Shown in pieces: positions 18,679 to 27,951 of a stretch of DNA of 35,934 nt (its first letter is position 1; every line of letters starts with the position of its first letter). This stretch comes from Undibacterium sp. GTDB taxonomy: Bacteria > Pseudomonadota > Gammaproteobacteria > Burkholderiales > Burkholderiaceae_D. The stretch is from assembly GCA_025359635.1 (NCBI GenBank), contig JANYFV010000074.1:1-35934 (forward strand). The letters run 5' to 3'. Both the position numbers and the translations under genes were made by a program. Below the pieces are notes generated by a model, which was not told the origin of the DNA, made no database searches, and was given only the letters and a program-made list of their open reading frames with translations.

Positions 18679-19629
18679 TTATAGCCAGACAGAGAAGGAC
18701 AATAACAAAAGTAACAGCATCCACAATAGCAGAGCACGCCAGACTAAACCGACCGCACTTTGCAGTGACCTAGGTGATGCTTCCAAACCCGGCTGACTTT
18801 CTAATTCCAGACTATCCATATCTAATGCACTTGCATCCGCAGTCAATATAATCGCCTTGGTTTCCGGCTCACCCAGACGTACACCGATTGCACCACCACC
18901 GGAGGATAAAATAATACCCACCAGCTCATCAGGCCAACGAGCAGCATAATTGCGCCAGGAGTAAATCGCATCTTCAAAATTACCTACTACGGCAAACGCG
19001 ACTGCAGTCAAACGTGCTGGTATCCAATCAATCCAGTAAAAAACCTTGGTCGCATATACGCCGAATTCTTCGTTCTTCATATGCTCAGGTTCACTCCATG
19101 CTCTGGCAAGAAATTCGGCTAAGCGGTACATCACAGCGCAAGCAGGCCCGACTGGCATGAGGAACCAAAAAAACACGCCAAAAACATTGCGATGCGAGGC
19201 GATCAGTGAACGCTCTACCGCGAGTCTGGAGATTTCTGTGGTATCTAAATCTGTGGTATCGCGATTTATCCACTCGGCCAGAAATTTTCTGGCAGTGGCT
19301 TCATCGCCCGCACTCAAAGCGACTTGTATCGAGGTGAAATAATGACTGTAACGACGAAAACCAAGGGTGAGGTAAACAATGATCACATTCCACACCAGTG
19401 CAGCAAGCGGATTGAAGTACATGCACAGCCAATAAATCAGCGCTGTTGGTACCGTCAAGGCCCCGATTACTATCCACCATCCGGTACGCCCGTGTACCGC
19501 CTTACCCGCATTGCACCAACCTTCCACCTTCGCCGCCAGATTTTGAACTTGCAAATAGATCGGATTATCCACTCTCAATGGCTTCAATTGTTCGATGAAT
19601 AAGGCAAAAAGTATGGAAAGAAATGTCAT
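18679..19629 (-). CDS. CobD/CbiB-like (AmpE-related) membrane protein
   Basis: ORF 316 aa; MTFLSILFALFIEQLKPLR, multiple TM segments, FYWIDWIPARLTAVAFAVVGNFEDAIYSWR. Confidence 0.82.
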   Translation of the reverse strand: MTFLSILFALFIEQLKPLRVDNPIYLQVQNLAAKVEGWCNAGKAVHGRTGWWIVIGALTVPTALIYWLCMYFNPLAALVWNVIIVYLTLGFRRYSHYFTSIQVALSAGDEATARKFLAEWINRDTTDLDTTEISRLAVERSLIASHRNVFGVFFWFLMPVGPACAVMYRLAEFLARAWSEPEHMKNEEFGVYATKVFYWIDWIPARLTAVAFAVVGNFEDAIYSWRNYAARWPDELVGIILSSGGGAIGVRLGEPETKAIILTADASALDMDSLELESQPGLEASPRSLQSAVGLVWRALLLWMLLLLLLSFSVWL

Positions 19630-19770
19630 GGCTGGTTGTTTTCAATCGTTTCCGGAATGAAATAAATGTCTGAATCCGGCAAGTGTAAACTGATTTGATC
19701 AGATTTTGAAGCCTACTGCTTGCCTAAAGCAAATTGCATTCAAATTTATCCTAAAGCAAACCGATAAATA

Positions 19771-20457
19771 TTAAGCTCGCATCAGGTGAAATAGATTTCT
19801 GAGCATGCCAGCGGTTGCTCCCCAGATGAAATGCTGCTGATATGGCATGGCGTAAAAAGTGCGTATGCCAACACCGTTTGGTAATTCCAACGAACGTCGT
19901 TGATGGTTTTTTGCATCCATCAAAAAACTGAACGGCACCTCAAAAATAGAGGCGACTTCAAATGAATCTGGCGTCAAAGTAAACGGTGGCTGTATCAAGG
20001 CAATAACAGGCGTTACATCGTAACCAGTCGCGGTACGATATTGCGGCAGTGAGCCAATGACGTCCACATGCTTGCGACCAAGGCCGATCTCTTCTTGCGC
20101 CTCTCGTAGAGCGGTTTCTATATTTGAAGCGTCATTGGCTTCAACACGTCCACCAGGGAAACTGATTTGTCCGGCATGGTTATTTAAGTGCGTCGTTCTA
20201 TGCGTCAGCAATAAACTTAATCCCTCATCGCGCATAACCAAGGGGATTAAAACCGATGCCGACTTGAACGTTGACATAGTCGCAAGTAAATGTTCATCGA
20301 CTATCTCCGGCGTCCATACTGGCGGCTGAGACAAGCGCTGGCGTAACCATTCAGCATTAAGGCGAGCAGGCGGCACAGCACCTTCATTCGCGATCGAATG
20401 TATTGGTAAGTCCTCAGGAATAAAAACCAGTTTCGTCAAAATATTTTCTGTATGCAC
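19771..20457 (-). CDS. CoA pyrophosphatase / NUDIX hydrolase
   Basis: ORF 228 aa; NUDIX box GGRVEANDASNIETALREAQEEIGL. Confidence 0.92.
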   Translation of the reverse strand: MHTENILTKLVFIPEDLPIHSIANEGAVPPARLNAEWLRQRLSQPPVWTPEIVDEHLLATMSTFKSASVLIPLVMRDEGLSLLLTHRTTHLNNHAGQISFPGGRVEANDASNIETALREAQEEIGLGRKHVDVIGSLPQYRTATGYDVTPVIALIQPPFTLTPDSFEVASIFEVPFSFLMDAKNHQRRSLELPNGVGIRTFYAMPYQQHFIWGATAGMLRNLFHLMRA

Positions 20458-20470
20458 GAGCTAAAATAAA

Positions 20471-20497
20471 AAAAGGATGCCAACGGCATCCTTTTTT
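20471..20497. terminator. Rho-independent terminator downstream of rplS
   Basis: AAAAGGATGCCAACGGCATCCTTTTTT; 7-bp perfect stem, A/T runs on both sides. Confidence 0.88.
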
Positions 20498-20519
20498 CAA
20501 CGCACCATCAAAGCAAATA

Positions 20520-20906
20520 TTACGCTGCTTTTGGAGCTGCTGTCTTACGGCTTGGCAATTTCTCTTTAATACGAGCAGATTTGCCTGAACGTTCACGCAA
20601 GTAGTACAACTTAGCACGACGTACGTCACCACGACGCTTAACTTCGATCGAAGCGATCAACGGAGAATACAATTGGAATGTACGCTCAACGCCTTCACCA
20701 GATGAAATTTTACGAACGATGAAGTTTGAATTCAAACCACGGTTACGACGAGAAATCACAACGCCTTCGTAAGCCTGAGCACGCTTGCGTGTGCCTTCAA
20801 CTACATTAACATTAACGATTACTGTGTCGCCAGGTGCGAAATCAGGAATCTTCTTACCGAGGCGAGCAATTTCTTCTGCCTCTAAAGTTTGGATTAAATC
20901 CATTTT
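20520..20906 (-). CDS. rplS: 50S ribosomal protein L19
   Basis: ORF 20520..20924; likely start [74 protein letters not shown]. Confidence 0.97.
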   Translation of the reverse strand, partial: KMDLIQTLEAEEIARLGKKIPDFAPGDTVIVNVNVVEGTRKRAQAYEGVVISRRNRGLNSNFIVRKISSGEGVERTFQLYSPLIASIEVKRRGDVRRAKLYYLRERSGKSARIKEKLPSRKTAAPKAA

Positions 20907-21043
20907 TATTACTCCAATTACCATCTTGCTGACGCTATAAAAACATTGCTCAGTAGAGGATGGGGTTTAACATGTGAATTCAGTTGATACCGATTTCACT
21001 CTTTAATGCCAGACCATACGATCTGGCGGTACAACAAACTATT

Positions 21044-21790
21044 TTACAAACTACTTAAAAAATTTTCGTCAGCCTTACTGAGCAAACCAGCTGCACGTGC
21101 CTGAACGATTAAATCCGGACGTTTTTGCCAGCTAGCCTGCAGCGATTTCTGACGACGCCATTTTTCAATTTCAGCGTGATTACCGCCTAACAACACCGCT
21201 GGTACGGCCTGATCATCTAACATTTCTGGACGAGTGTAATGCGGGCAGTCGAGCAAACCATTGACAAAACTATCTTCAACAGCAGAAGCATCATCGTGCA
21301 AAACACCAGGCAACTGCCGTATCACCGCATCCATCAATGCCATTGCAGGCAACTCGCCACCAGACAATACGAAATCGCCGAGGCTAATTTCTTCATCAAC
21401 ATACTGATCTAGCAAGCGCTGATCCACCGCTTCGTAACGTCCACACAACAAAACCAAACCGGCTTGCTGAGAAAAATTCATCACTCGCTGATGCGTCAGA
21501 GGCTTCCCTTGCGGCGACAGATAAATCACCCGCGATGAAGCTGCATTCAATTGCGCCTGTCGCTCCTTGGCTGCAAGAATAGCCGCTTGCAAGGGCTTCG
21601 CCAGCATCACCATACCGGGGCCACCGCCATACGGCCTGTCGTCCACGGTACGATGTCGATCGGTCGTGAAATCACGCGGATTCCACAAAGCCAACTCACA
21701 TTTTTTTTGTTCAAATGCTCTTCGCGTAATCCCTGACTGAGTCAGAGCGGTGAACATTTCGGGGAACAGCGTTATGACATCAAACTGCAT
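21044..21790 (-). CDS. trmD: tRNA (guanine-N1)-methyltransferase
   Basis: ORF 248 aa; [28 protein letters not shown] ... [27 protein letters not shown]. Confidence 0.98.
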   Translation of the reverse strand: MQFDVITLFPEMFTALTQSGITRRAFEQKKCELALWNPRDFTTDRHRTVDDRPYGGGPGMVMLAKPLQAAILAAKERQAQLNAASSRVIYLSPQGKPLTHQRVMNFSQQAGLVLLCGRYEAVDQRLLDQYVDEEISLGDFVLSGGELPAMALMDAVIRQLPGVLHDDASAVEDSFVNGLLDCPHYTRPEMLDDQAVPAVLLGGNHAEIEKWRRQKSLQASWQKRPDLIVQARAAGLLSKADENFLSSL

Positions 21791-21823
21791 AGCTTTCTGA
21801 TCTCATAAACACGCTCCACCTTG

Positions 21824-22396
21824 CTAATAATCCAGACCCCAGTCAACCGTGATCTTACGAGTTTTTTGATCAACTTCTTTGACAAAATTATCAACGAAGG
21901 GAATCAAACGTTCACATTTTGCCAGTTCACTCTCGGGAACATCGGCAGCTGCAACGCGCAAAATCGGGTGGGCGCCGTTATCCATCAAATCGCGTACTTG
22001 CCCCAGACTTTCGCCTTGCAAATTCTCGACTGACAAACCAATCAGATCCAGCCAATAGAATTCGCCGTCAGGCAATACGGGGAAATGCTTGCGCGAAATC
22101 TTAACCGTCGTACCTTTAAGCGCTTCAGCAGCATTTCTATCTGCAACACCAACTAGTCTTGCAACAACATCTTCACCATGAATTTTGCATTCCATACGCT
22201 CAATGTCGCGCAACTCTGGCTGCTGCGGGCTTTCTAACCACCAGGTCTTAGCAGACAACACTGCATCTGCTGTCGATGAATAAGGGCGGACCTTTACCCA
22301 GCCTTGAAGACCAAATGCTCCTGAGATATAGCCCACAAGGACCAAATCATCAGGAGCAAGTGTATTAGCCAAACCTTCAGCTAAATTAACAGACAA
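21824..22396 (-). CDS. rimM: Ribosome maturation factor RimM
   Basis: ORF 190 aa; LVLVGYISGAFGLQGWVKVRPYSS ... GEFYWLDLIGLSV; between rpsP and trmD. Confidence 0.96.
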   Translation of the reverse strand: MSVNLAEGLANTLAPDDLVLVGYISGAFGLQGWVKVRPYSSTADAVLSAKTWWLESPQQPELRDIERMECKIHGEDVVARLVGVADRNAAEALKGTTVKISRKHFPVLPDGEFYWLDLIGLSVENLQGESLGQVRDLMDNGAHPILRVAAADVPESELAKCERLIPFVDNFVKEVDQKTRKITVDWGLDY

Positions 22397-22400
22397 GCTA

Positions 22401-22649
22401 TTAAGCTGCTTTGCCAGTCTGAGCTACCAGACGTGCAACTGCTGGCGACAACTGTGCGCCAACGCCTTGCCAGTAAGCCAGGCGATCAGCTGCGACACGC
22501 ATAGTCTCAGCATTGCCAGTTGCTACCGGGTTGTAAAAACCGATACGCTCGATGAAGCGACCATCACGACGATTGCGTGAATCTGCAGCAACGATATTGT
22601 AAAAAGGGCGCTTTTTTGCACCACCACGAGCCAAACGAATAACGACCAT
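22401..22649 (-). CDS. rpsP: 30S ribosomal protein S16
   Basis: ORF 82 aa; [41 protein letters not shown]. Confidence 0.98.
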   Translation of the reverse strand: MVVIRLARGGAKKRPFYNIVAADSRNRRDGRFIERIGFYNPVATGNAETMRVAADRLAYWQGVGAQLSPAVARLVAQTGKAA

Positions 22650-22983
22650 AATATTTCCAAAAAATGTCTAAAGACGGAAAAAGCCGTAAATTATAGCCTG
22701 CATACGTCAAACTATGCAAGGACTATCCTCGAAAAAGTCTGTGACCACAGGCAAATTTTAGCGTTTTTTGCACACAATTATCATTGAAGTAAGATTTTAA
22801 CCATTTAAAAAAAGCAGCCGAATTGCAGGTACAACGTAGATGAAAAACAAGCCCACCTCTACTAGCACGATCCAATATTTCAATCTCACAAGTACAAATC
22901 CTATAAAATCAGACTTTCTTCGTTAAACACTCGCATCTGCGCAGTATGCCAACGTAGTCTTTCCTCTCAATTTAGATAAGCCA

Positions 22984-23400
22984 ATGACAACAAAACATAA
23001 AAACAAAACAATAGCCACCTTGTTAGCTGCGACCTTAGGCAGCTTAGGTGCGCACCGATTTTATCTCTTTGGCAATCGTGATCAATTGGCCTGGTTGCAA
23101 TTCATTAGCTTACCCATTTCTTTGCTGCTGACGAATTTACTGTTCAACCTGCCATTGCTGTTCACTATGAGCCCTTGGGCGCTCTCACTTCTCATTGGCT
23201 TGTTTACCGCCTTGATGCTTGGACTGAAATCAGATGAAAAATGGGACGCACTATACAACCCAGATTCCAGTCAAAAGAGTGAATCTACCTGGCCATTGGC
23301 ACTGATACTAGTCTTGACAATGGCATTTGGCGCGTTCGCATTAATTTTTGTTTTGGCGCGTGGATTTGCCTTACTTTACACTGGCGGAGTTGACGGATAA
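22984..23400 (+). CDS. TM2-domain-like membrane protein
   Basis: ORF 138 aa; KNKTIATLLAATLGSLGAHRFYLFGNRDQLAWLQ resembles the TM2 motif; several TM segments. Confidence 0.75.
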   Translation: MTTKHKNKTIATLLAATLGSLGAHRFYLFGNRDQLAWLQFISLPISLLLTNLLFNLPLLFTMSPWALSLLIGLFTALMLGLKSDEKWDALYNPDSSQKSESTWPLALILVLTMAFGAFALIFVLARGFALLYTGGVDG

Positions 23401-23420
23401 TTTCCCATAAAGTGCAAACA

Positions 23421-23451
23421 AAAAAGGCACAAGAAATCTTGTGCCTTTTTT
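23421..23451. terminator. Bidirectional rho-independent terminator
   Basis: AAAAAGGCACAAGAAATCTTGTGCCTTTTTT between convergent TM2 and acyl-CoA dehydrogenase genes. Confidence 0.9.
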
Positions 23452-23468
23452 GTCTAAAGATACGTTAA

Positions 23469-25259
23469 TCAAAATTGATCTTCACTCATCGCAAGCACAC
23501 CTGCACTACCATCCACGATCGACGAGCGCAAGCCTTGCGCTGCAGACAAGATGTGATCTGCAAAGAATCTTGCCGTCGCAATTTTTGCTTTGTAAAAGCC
23601 AGCATCGCCCTCACCCGCCTGTAGCTTTTGCTCTGCAATCAAAGCTGCGCGAGCCATTTGCCAGCCACCCAGGACAATACCAGCGAGTTTCAGATACGGC
23701 ACACTCCCGGCAAAAACGCCTTTAATGTCGCTCTTAAAATTAGTCACGACAAAGTTGACGACGTCTTCCAAGGCAGCCGAACCCAAGACCAACTGGCGCC
23801 CGATTGCCTGCAAATCAGTCGATTGACTATCGGCCAAAGCCGCTTCAGTCGCACGCACTTGTACCATCAGGGATTTTGCAACCGCACCGCCATCACGCGC
23901 GGTTTTTCGGCCGACCAAGTCATTCGCCTGAATCGCTGTCGTGCCTTCGTAAATCGTCAGAATTTTTGCATCACGATAGTGCTGAGCAGCGCCCGTTTCT
24001 TCGATAAAACCCATACCGCCATGCACTTGCACACCGGTGGAAGTGACATCCAAAGACATCTCAGTCGACCAGCCTTTGACGATAGGCACAAGATATTCAT
24101 AAGTCGCATGATTGACTTTGCGTGTCGCTTCATCTGGATGATGATGCGCAGCATCGCTCAAAGCCGCAGCCACATAAGCCAAAGCACGCGCCCCCTCGAT
24201 CTGCCCGCGCATTGACATCAGCATACGACGCACATCAGGGTGATGAATGATCGTCACAGGGCCGGCAGAACCGGCCAGATCACGAGACTGCACGCGATCT
24301 TTAGCATAACCAACAGCCTTTTGATAGGCGCGTTCCGCCACACCTATGCCTTGCATGCCGACACCGAAACGTGCTGCGTTCATCATGATGAACATGTATT
24401 CCAGGCCGCGATTCTCCAACCCGACCAAAGTACCGATCGCGCCGCCATTGTCGCCAAATTGCAAGACTGCCGTCGGGCTGGCCTTGATGCCTAATTTATG
24501 TTCGATGGAAACACAGTGTGCATCATTGCGTTCGCCCAGCGATCCGTCCGCTTTGACGAGAAATTTTGGCACGATAAACAGAGAAATACCCTTGACGCCT
24601 TCCGGTGCATCGGGCGTGCGCGCCAATACCAGATGGATGATATTTTCAGCCATATCGTGCTCACCATAGGTGATGAAGATCTTGGTGCCGAAAACTTTAT
24701 AGGTACCGTCGCCCTGCGGCACTGCACGGGTACGCACTGCGGCTAGATCGGAACCAGCCTGCGGCTCGGTCAGATTCATGCTTCCGGTCCATTTACCTGA
24801 AATTAAATTCTCCAGGTAAATCGCCTTTTGCTCATCGCTGCCGGCGGTCAACAGAGCTTCAATCGCGCCATCGGTTAATAATGGACATAAAGCGAAAGAG
24901 ATACTCGCCGAATTCAACATTTCTATGCACGGTGTTGCGACCAGCTTAGGTAAGCCTTGGCCGCCAAATTCTGCCGGATGCTGCACTCCTTGCCACCCTG
25001 CCTCACCAAACAGCTTGAAGGCTTCTTTGAAACCCTTGGTGGTAAAGACCTGGCCATCTTTCCAATAGCTAGGCGCTTGGTCACCAAGCCAATTCAATGG
25101 TGCAACGACTTCACCGGCAAATTTGGCGTTTTCTTCCAGTACGGCCTCTACCGTTTCTGGTGTGGCATCTTCACAATTCGGCAAGGCATTCACTGCGGCC
25201 AAGCCAGCAAGTTCGTTCATCACAAACAGCATGTCTTTTAACGGGGCAACATAACTCAT
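23469..25259 (-). CDS. Acyl-CoA dehydrogenase with C-terminal extension (about 600 aa type)
   Basis: ORF 23469..25271, likely start MSYVAPLKDM; GSMNLTEPQAGSDLAAVRTRAV, GVQVHGGMGFIEETGAAQHYRDAKILTIYEGTTAIQANDLVGRK. Confidence 0.95.
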   Translation of the reverse strand: MSYVAPLKDMLFVMNELAGLAAVNALPNCEDATPETVEAVLEENAKFAGEVVAPLNWLGDQAPSYWKDGQVFTTKGFKEAFKLFGEAGWQGVQHPAEFGGQGLPKLVATPCIEMLNSASISFALCPLLTDGAIEALLTAGSDEQKAIYLENLISGKWTGSMNLTEPQAGSDLAAVRTRAVPQGDGTYKVFGTKIFITYGEHDMAENIIHLVLARTPDAPEGVKGISLFIVPKFLVKADGSLGERNDAHCVSIEHKLGIKASPTAVLQFGDNGGAIGTLVGLENRGLEYMFIMMNAARFGVGMQGIGVAERAYQKAVGYAKDRVQSRDLAGSAGPVTIIHHPDVRRMLMSMRGQIEGARALAYVAAALSDAAHHHPDEATRKVNHATYEYLVPIVKGWSTEMSLDVTSTGVQVHGGMGFIEETGAAQHYRDAKILTIYEGTTAIQANDLVGRKTARDGGAVAKSLMVQVRATEAALADSQSTDLQAIGRQLVLGSAALEDVVNFVVTNFKSDIKGVFAGSVPYLKLAGIVLGGWQMARAALIAEQKLQAGEGDAGFYKAKIATARFFADHILSAAQGLRSSIVDGSAGVLAMSEDQF

Positions 25260-25398
25260 TTTTAACTCCAAAAAATATGGACAGGATGAACAGTATCATC
25301 TCAGAACCACAGAAAATCTTCTGTCAGTTGCACGACAAACCTGCCCATCCTGTCCAAATTAAATCTTAAGTGTTGTAAAGCAAACGCCTTGTGTTCGA

Positions 25399-26328
25399 TT
25401 AGCCCAACTCTGCAATCAATTGCGGCACAATTTCAAACAGATCGCCGACAATACCGTAATCAGCCACTGAAAAAATCGGCGCTTCAGGATCTTTATTGAT
25501 AGCCACGATGGTTTTAGAATCTTTCATACCAGCCAAATGCTGAATCGCACCTGAGATACCGACTGCGATATACAAAGCTGGTGCGACGATCTTGCCGGTC
25601 TGACCCACTTGCCAATCATTTGGCACGTAACCCGCATCCACCGCTGCGCGCGACGCACCCATTGCTGCGCCTAGTCGATCGGCCAAAGGCTCAAGCAATT
25701 TGAACGCTTCTCCAGAGCCCATACCGCGACCACCAGAAACAATCACTTTTGCCGCTGTCAATTCTGGGCGATCTGATTTGGCTACTTCACGTGACACGAA
25801 TACAGACTTACCTGAATCAGCGACCGCAGCAATGCTTTCTATAGCAGCAGAACCGCCAGTGACGGCAGCATCAAAACCAGTGCTACGCACGGTAATGACT
25901 TTAACCGCATCAGCGGATTGAACTGTTGCGATTGCGTTTCCTGCGTAGATTGGGCGCTCAAATGTATCAGGCGCATCCACCTTGGTGATTTCCGAGATTT
26001 GCGAAACATCTAATTTTGCCGCGACGCGTGGCAAAATATTTTTACCATATGCAGTTGCTGGTGCCAGAATATGGCTGTACGCAGACGCAATAGACAGAAC
26101 TTGTTCGGCAATATTTTCCGCCAGACCATCGGCAAAATAAGCTGCTTCTGCGTGCAAGACTTTGGCGACGCCGGCAATTTGCGCTGCGGCTTGCGCTGCT
26201 GCGCCGGCATTATGCCCGGCAACTAATACATGGACATCGCCACCGCATTTGATTGCAGCAGTAATGGTATTGAGGGTGCTGCCTTTAAGGCTAGCATTAT
26301 CGTGTTCAGCGATGACGAGTGTAGTCAT
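25399..26328 (-). CDS. etfA: Electron transfer flavoprotein subunit alpha
   Basis: ORF 25399..26340, start [85 protein letters not shown]. Confidence 0.98.
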   Translation of the reverse strand: MTTLVIAEHDNASLKGSTLNTITAAIKCGGDVHVLVAGHNAGAAAQAAAQIAGVAKVLHAEAAYFADGLAENIAEQVLSIASAYSHILAPATAYGKNILPRVAAKLDVSQISEITKVDAPDTFERPIYAGNAIATVQSADAVKVITVRSTGFDAAVTGGSAAIESIAAVADSGKSVFVSREVAKSDRPELTAAKVIVSGGRGMGSGEAFKLLEPLADRLGAAMGASRAAVDAGYVPNDWQVGQTGKIVAPALYIAVGISGAIQHLAGMKDSKTIVAINKDPEAPIFSVADYGIVGDLFEIVPQLIAELG

Positions 26329-26411
26329 GATGTTTTCCACTTAGTACGGTACAAAATGTCGTCATTTCGTACCGGGATTATTCTTAAAATTCGAAAAGTT
26401 CAATACTGGTA

Positions 26412-27164
26412 TTAAGCGATAACTTTCGCTTCGTTCCTGAGTTTTGCGACCAAAGTCGCTACGTCAGGTACTTTAATACCAGCAGAGCGCTTGGCAGGCT
26501 CGACCACTTTCAAAGTCTTGACGCGAGAAGTCACATCAACACCCAGATCAGCAGGTTTGACGTTATCCAGTTGTTTTTTCTTCGCCTTCATGATGTTAGG
26601 CAAAGTCACATAACGTGGCTCGTTCAAACGTAAATCTGTCGTAATAATGGCTGGCAGAGTCAGGCTCAAAGTTTCGAGACCACCATCGACTTCGCGCGTG
26701 ACGATCGCTTTACCATCGGCAATCACCACCTTGGATGCAAATGTCGCTTGCGGCCAACCGAGCAAAGCTGCCAGCATCTGGCCAGTCTGGTTGCAATCAT
26801 CATCAATCGCTTGTTTACCCAGAATAATCAATTGCGGCTGCTCTTTATCGGCCAAAGCCTTGAGCAATTTCGCTACAGCAAGCGGTTGCAACTCAACATC
26901 GGTCTCGACCAGAATCGCACGATCAGCGCCAATCGCCATCGCGGTACGCAAGGTTTCCTGACATTGCAATACACCACACGAGACGGCGATAACTTCAGTC
27001 ACCACGCCAGCCTCTTTCAAGCGCATGGATTCTTCAATCGCAATCTCATCGAAAGGATTCATCGACATTTTGACGTTGGCGATATCGACGCCAGAGCCAT
27101 CGGATTTGACACGGACTTTAACGTTATAGTCGACTACACGTTTAACTGGTACCAGGACTTTCAT
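26412..27164 (-). CDS. etfB: Electron transfer flavoprotein subunit beta
   Basis: ORF 250 aa; [51 protein letters not shown]. Confidence 0.98.
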   Translation of the reverse strand: MKVLVPVKRVVDYNVKVRVKSDGSGVDIANVKMSMNPFDEIAIEESMRLKEAGVVTEVIAVSCGVLQCQETLRTAMAIGADRAILVETDVELQPLAVAKLLKALADKEQPQLIILGKQAIDDDCNQTGQMLAALLGWPQATFASKVVIADGKAIVTREVDGGLETLSLTLPAIITTDLRLNEPRYVTLPNIMKAKKKQLDNVKPADLGVDVTSRVKTLKVVEPAKRSAGIKVPDVATLVAKLRNEAKVIA

Positions 27165-27320
27165 GGTTCTGCCTTTATTTAATAATGAGCTAGATTTTGA
27201 ACAGAGATGATGCTTCGATTTAATACAAAATGAATTGAATATTACAAGCAGGTTTTTTCTTCTTGCTTTTTACTTGTCGCGTGTTGTTTGCTGCCGAATA
27301 TCACGATTAATCGCGGCTAA

Positions 27321-27336
27321 TTGACGTAAACGTTAA
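27321..27336. promoter_or_regulatory. Candidate LiuR/MerR-type operator upstream of etfBA
   Basis: TTGACGTAAACGTTAA, near-perfect 16-bp palindrome about 157 bp upstream of the etfB start. Confidence 0.4.
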
Positions 27337-27472
27337 CTATGTCGATTATAGAACGAAAAGCCCCAATAGTCGCTAATTTAGCACGACCGTTCTTTTTAAT
27401 CCATCATCAGAATAGAATAATTCGCCTAAAAAGGCTAAACCGTTGCGTCGCGTTGACACTAAATTCCGGACA

Positions 27473-27507
27473 AAAAAAACCCTAGCAATTTTTCTAGGGT
27501 TTTTTTA
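27473..27507. terminator. Rho-independent terminator
   Basis: AAAAAAACCCTAGCAATTTTTCTAGGGTTTTTTT downstream of the TusA-like gene. Confidence 0.88.
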
Positions 27508-27565
27508 CAACAAAATTTATTGTAGCCAAGCGAACCCGACCAAACAAAGAACTCATTTTGAGCGC

Positions 27566-27793
27566 TTATTTACGCTTGATGAAATACTCAAACTCTTTGC
27601 TGTTTTCAAGATGGGAGAGTAATTCGTTCCCTGTTTGTTTTGAGAATGCCTTGAAATCCCGCACTGAGCCTGGGTCTGTCGCCATGACGCGCAACACTTC
27701 TCCCGTGATCATATCGGCGAGCGCCTTCTTGGTCTTTAAAATGGGAAGTGGGCAGTTTAATCCGCGCGCGTCCAACTCTTTATTGAATTGCAT
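27566..27793 (-). CDS. TusA-like sulfurtransferase family protein
   Basis: ORF 75 aa; ELDARGLNCPLPILKTKKALADMITGEVLRVMATDPGSVRDF (CPLPI motif). Confidence 0.94.
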   Translation of the reverse strand: MQFNKELDARGLNCPLPILKTKKALADMITGEVLRVMATDPGSVRDFKAFSKQTGNELLSHLENSKEFEYFIKRK

Positions 27794-27951
27794 GATTTTT
27801 CCAGTAGCGAAAAAATAGAATAAACAAATTCGAAAAACTATCGATGACTTATTCTACCGGAAAATATACGTGAATGGTGCATCGCAACAAACTAAAATAT
27901 ATCAATAAAATATTGACAACTTTTTTAAGCTACATTGCGATGCAGTTTTAA

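Noticed and set aside
23628-24215. 195-aa + strand ORF
   Set aside because: Antisense to a convincing acyl-CoA dehydrogenase; no recognisable domain.
26748-27182. 144-aa + strand ORF
   Set aside because: Antisense to etfB; coding evidence for etfB is overwhelming.
27230-27290. AAGCAGGTTTTTTCTTCTTGCTTTTT possible terminator
   Set aside because: Weak stem, wrong strand context; a clear terminator exists nearby at 27473-27507.
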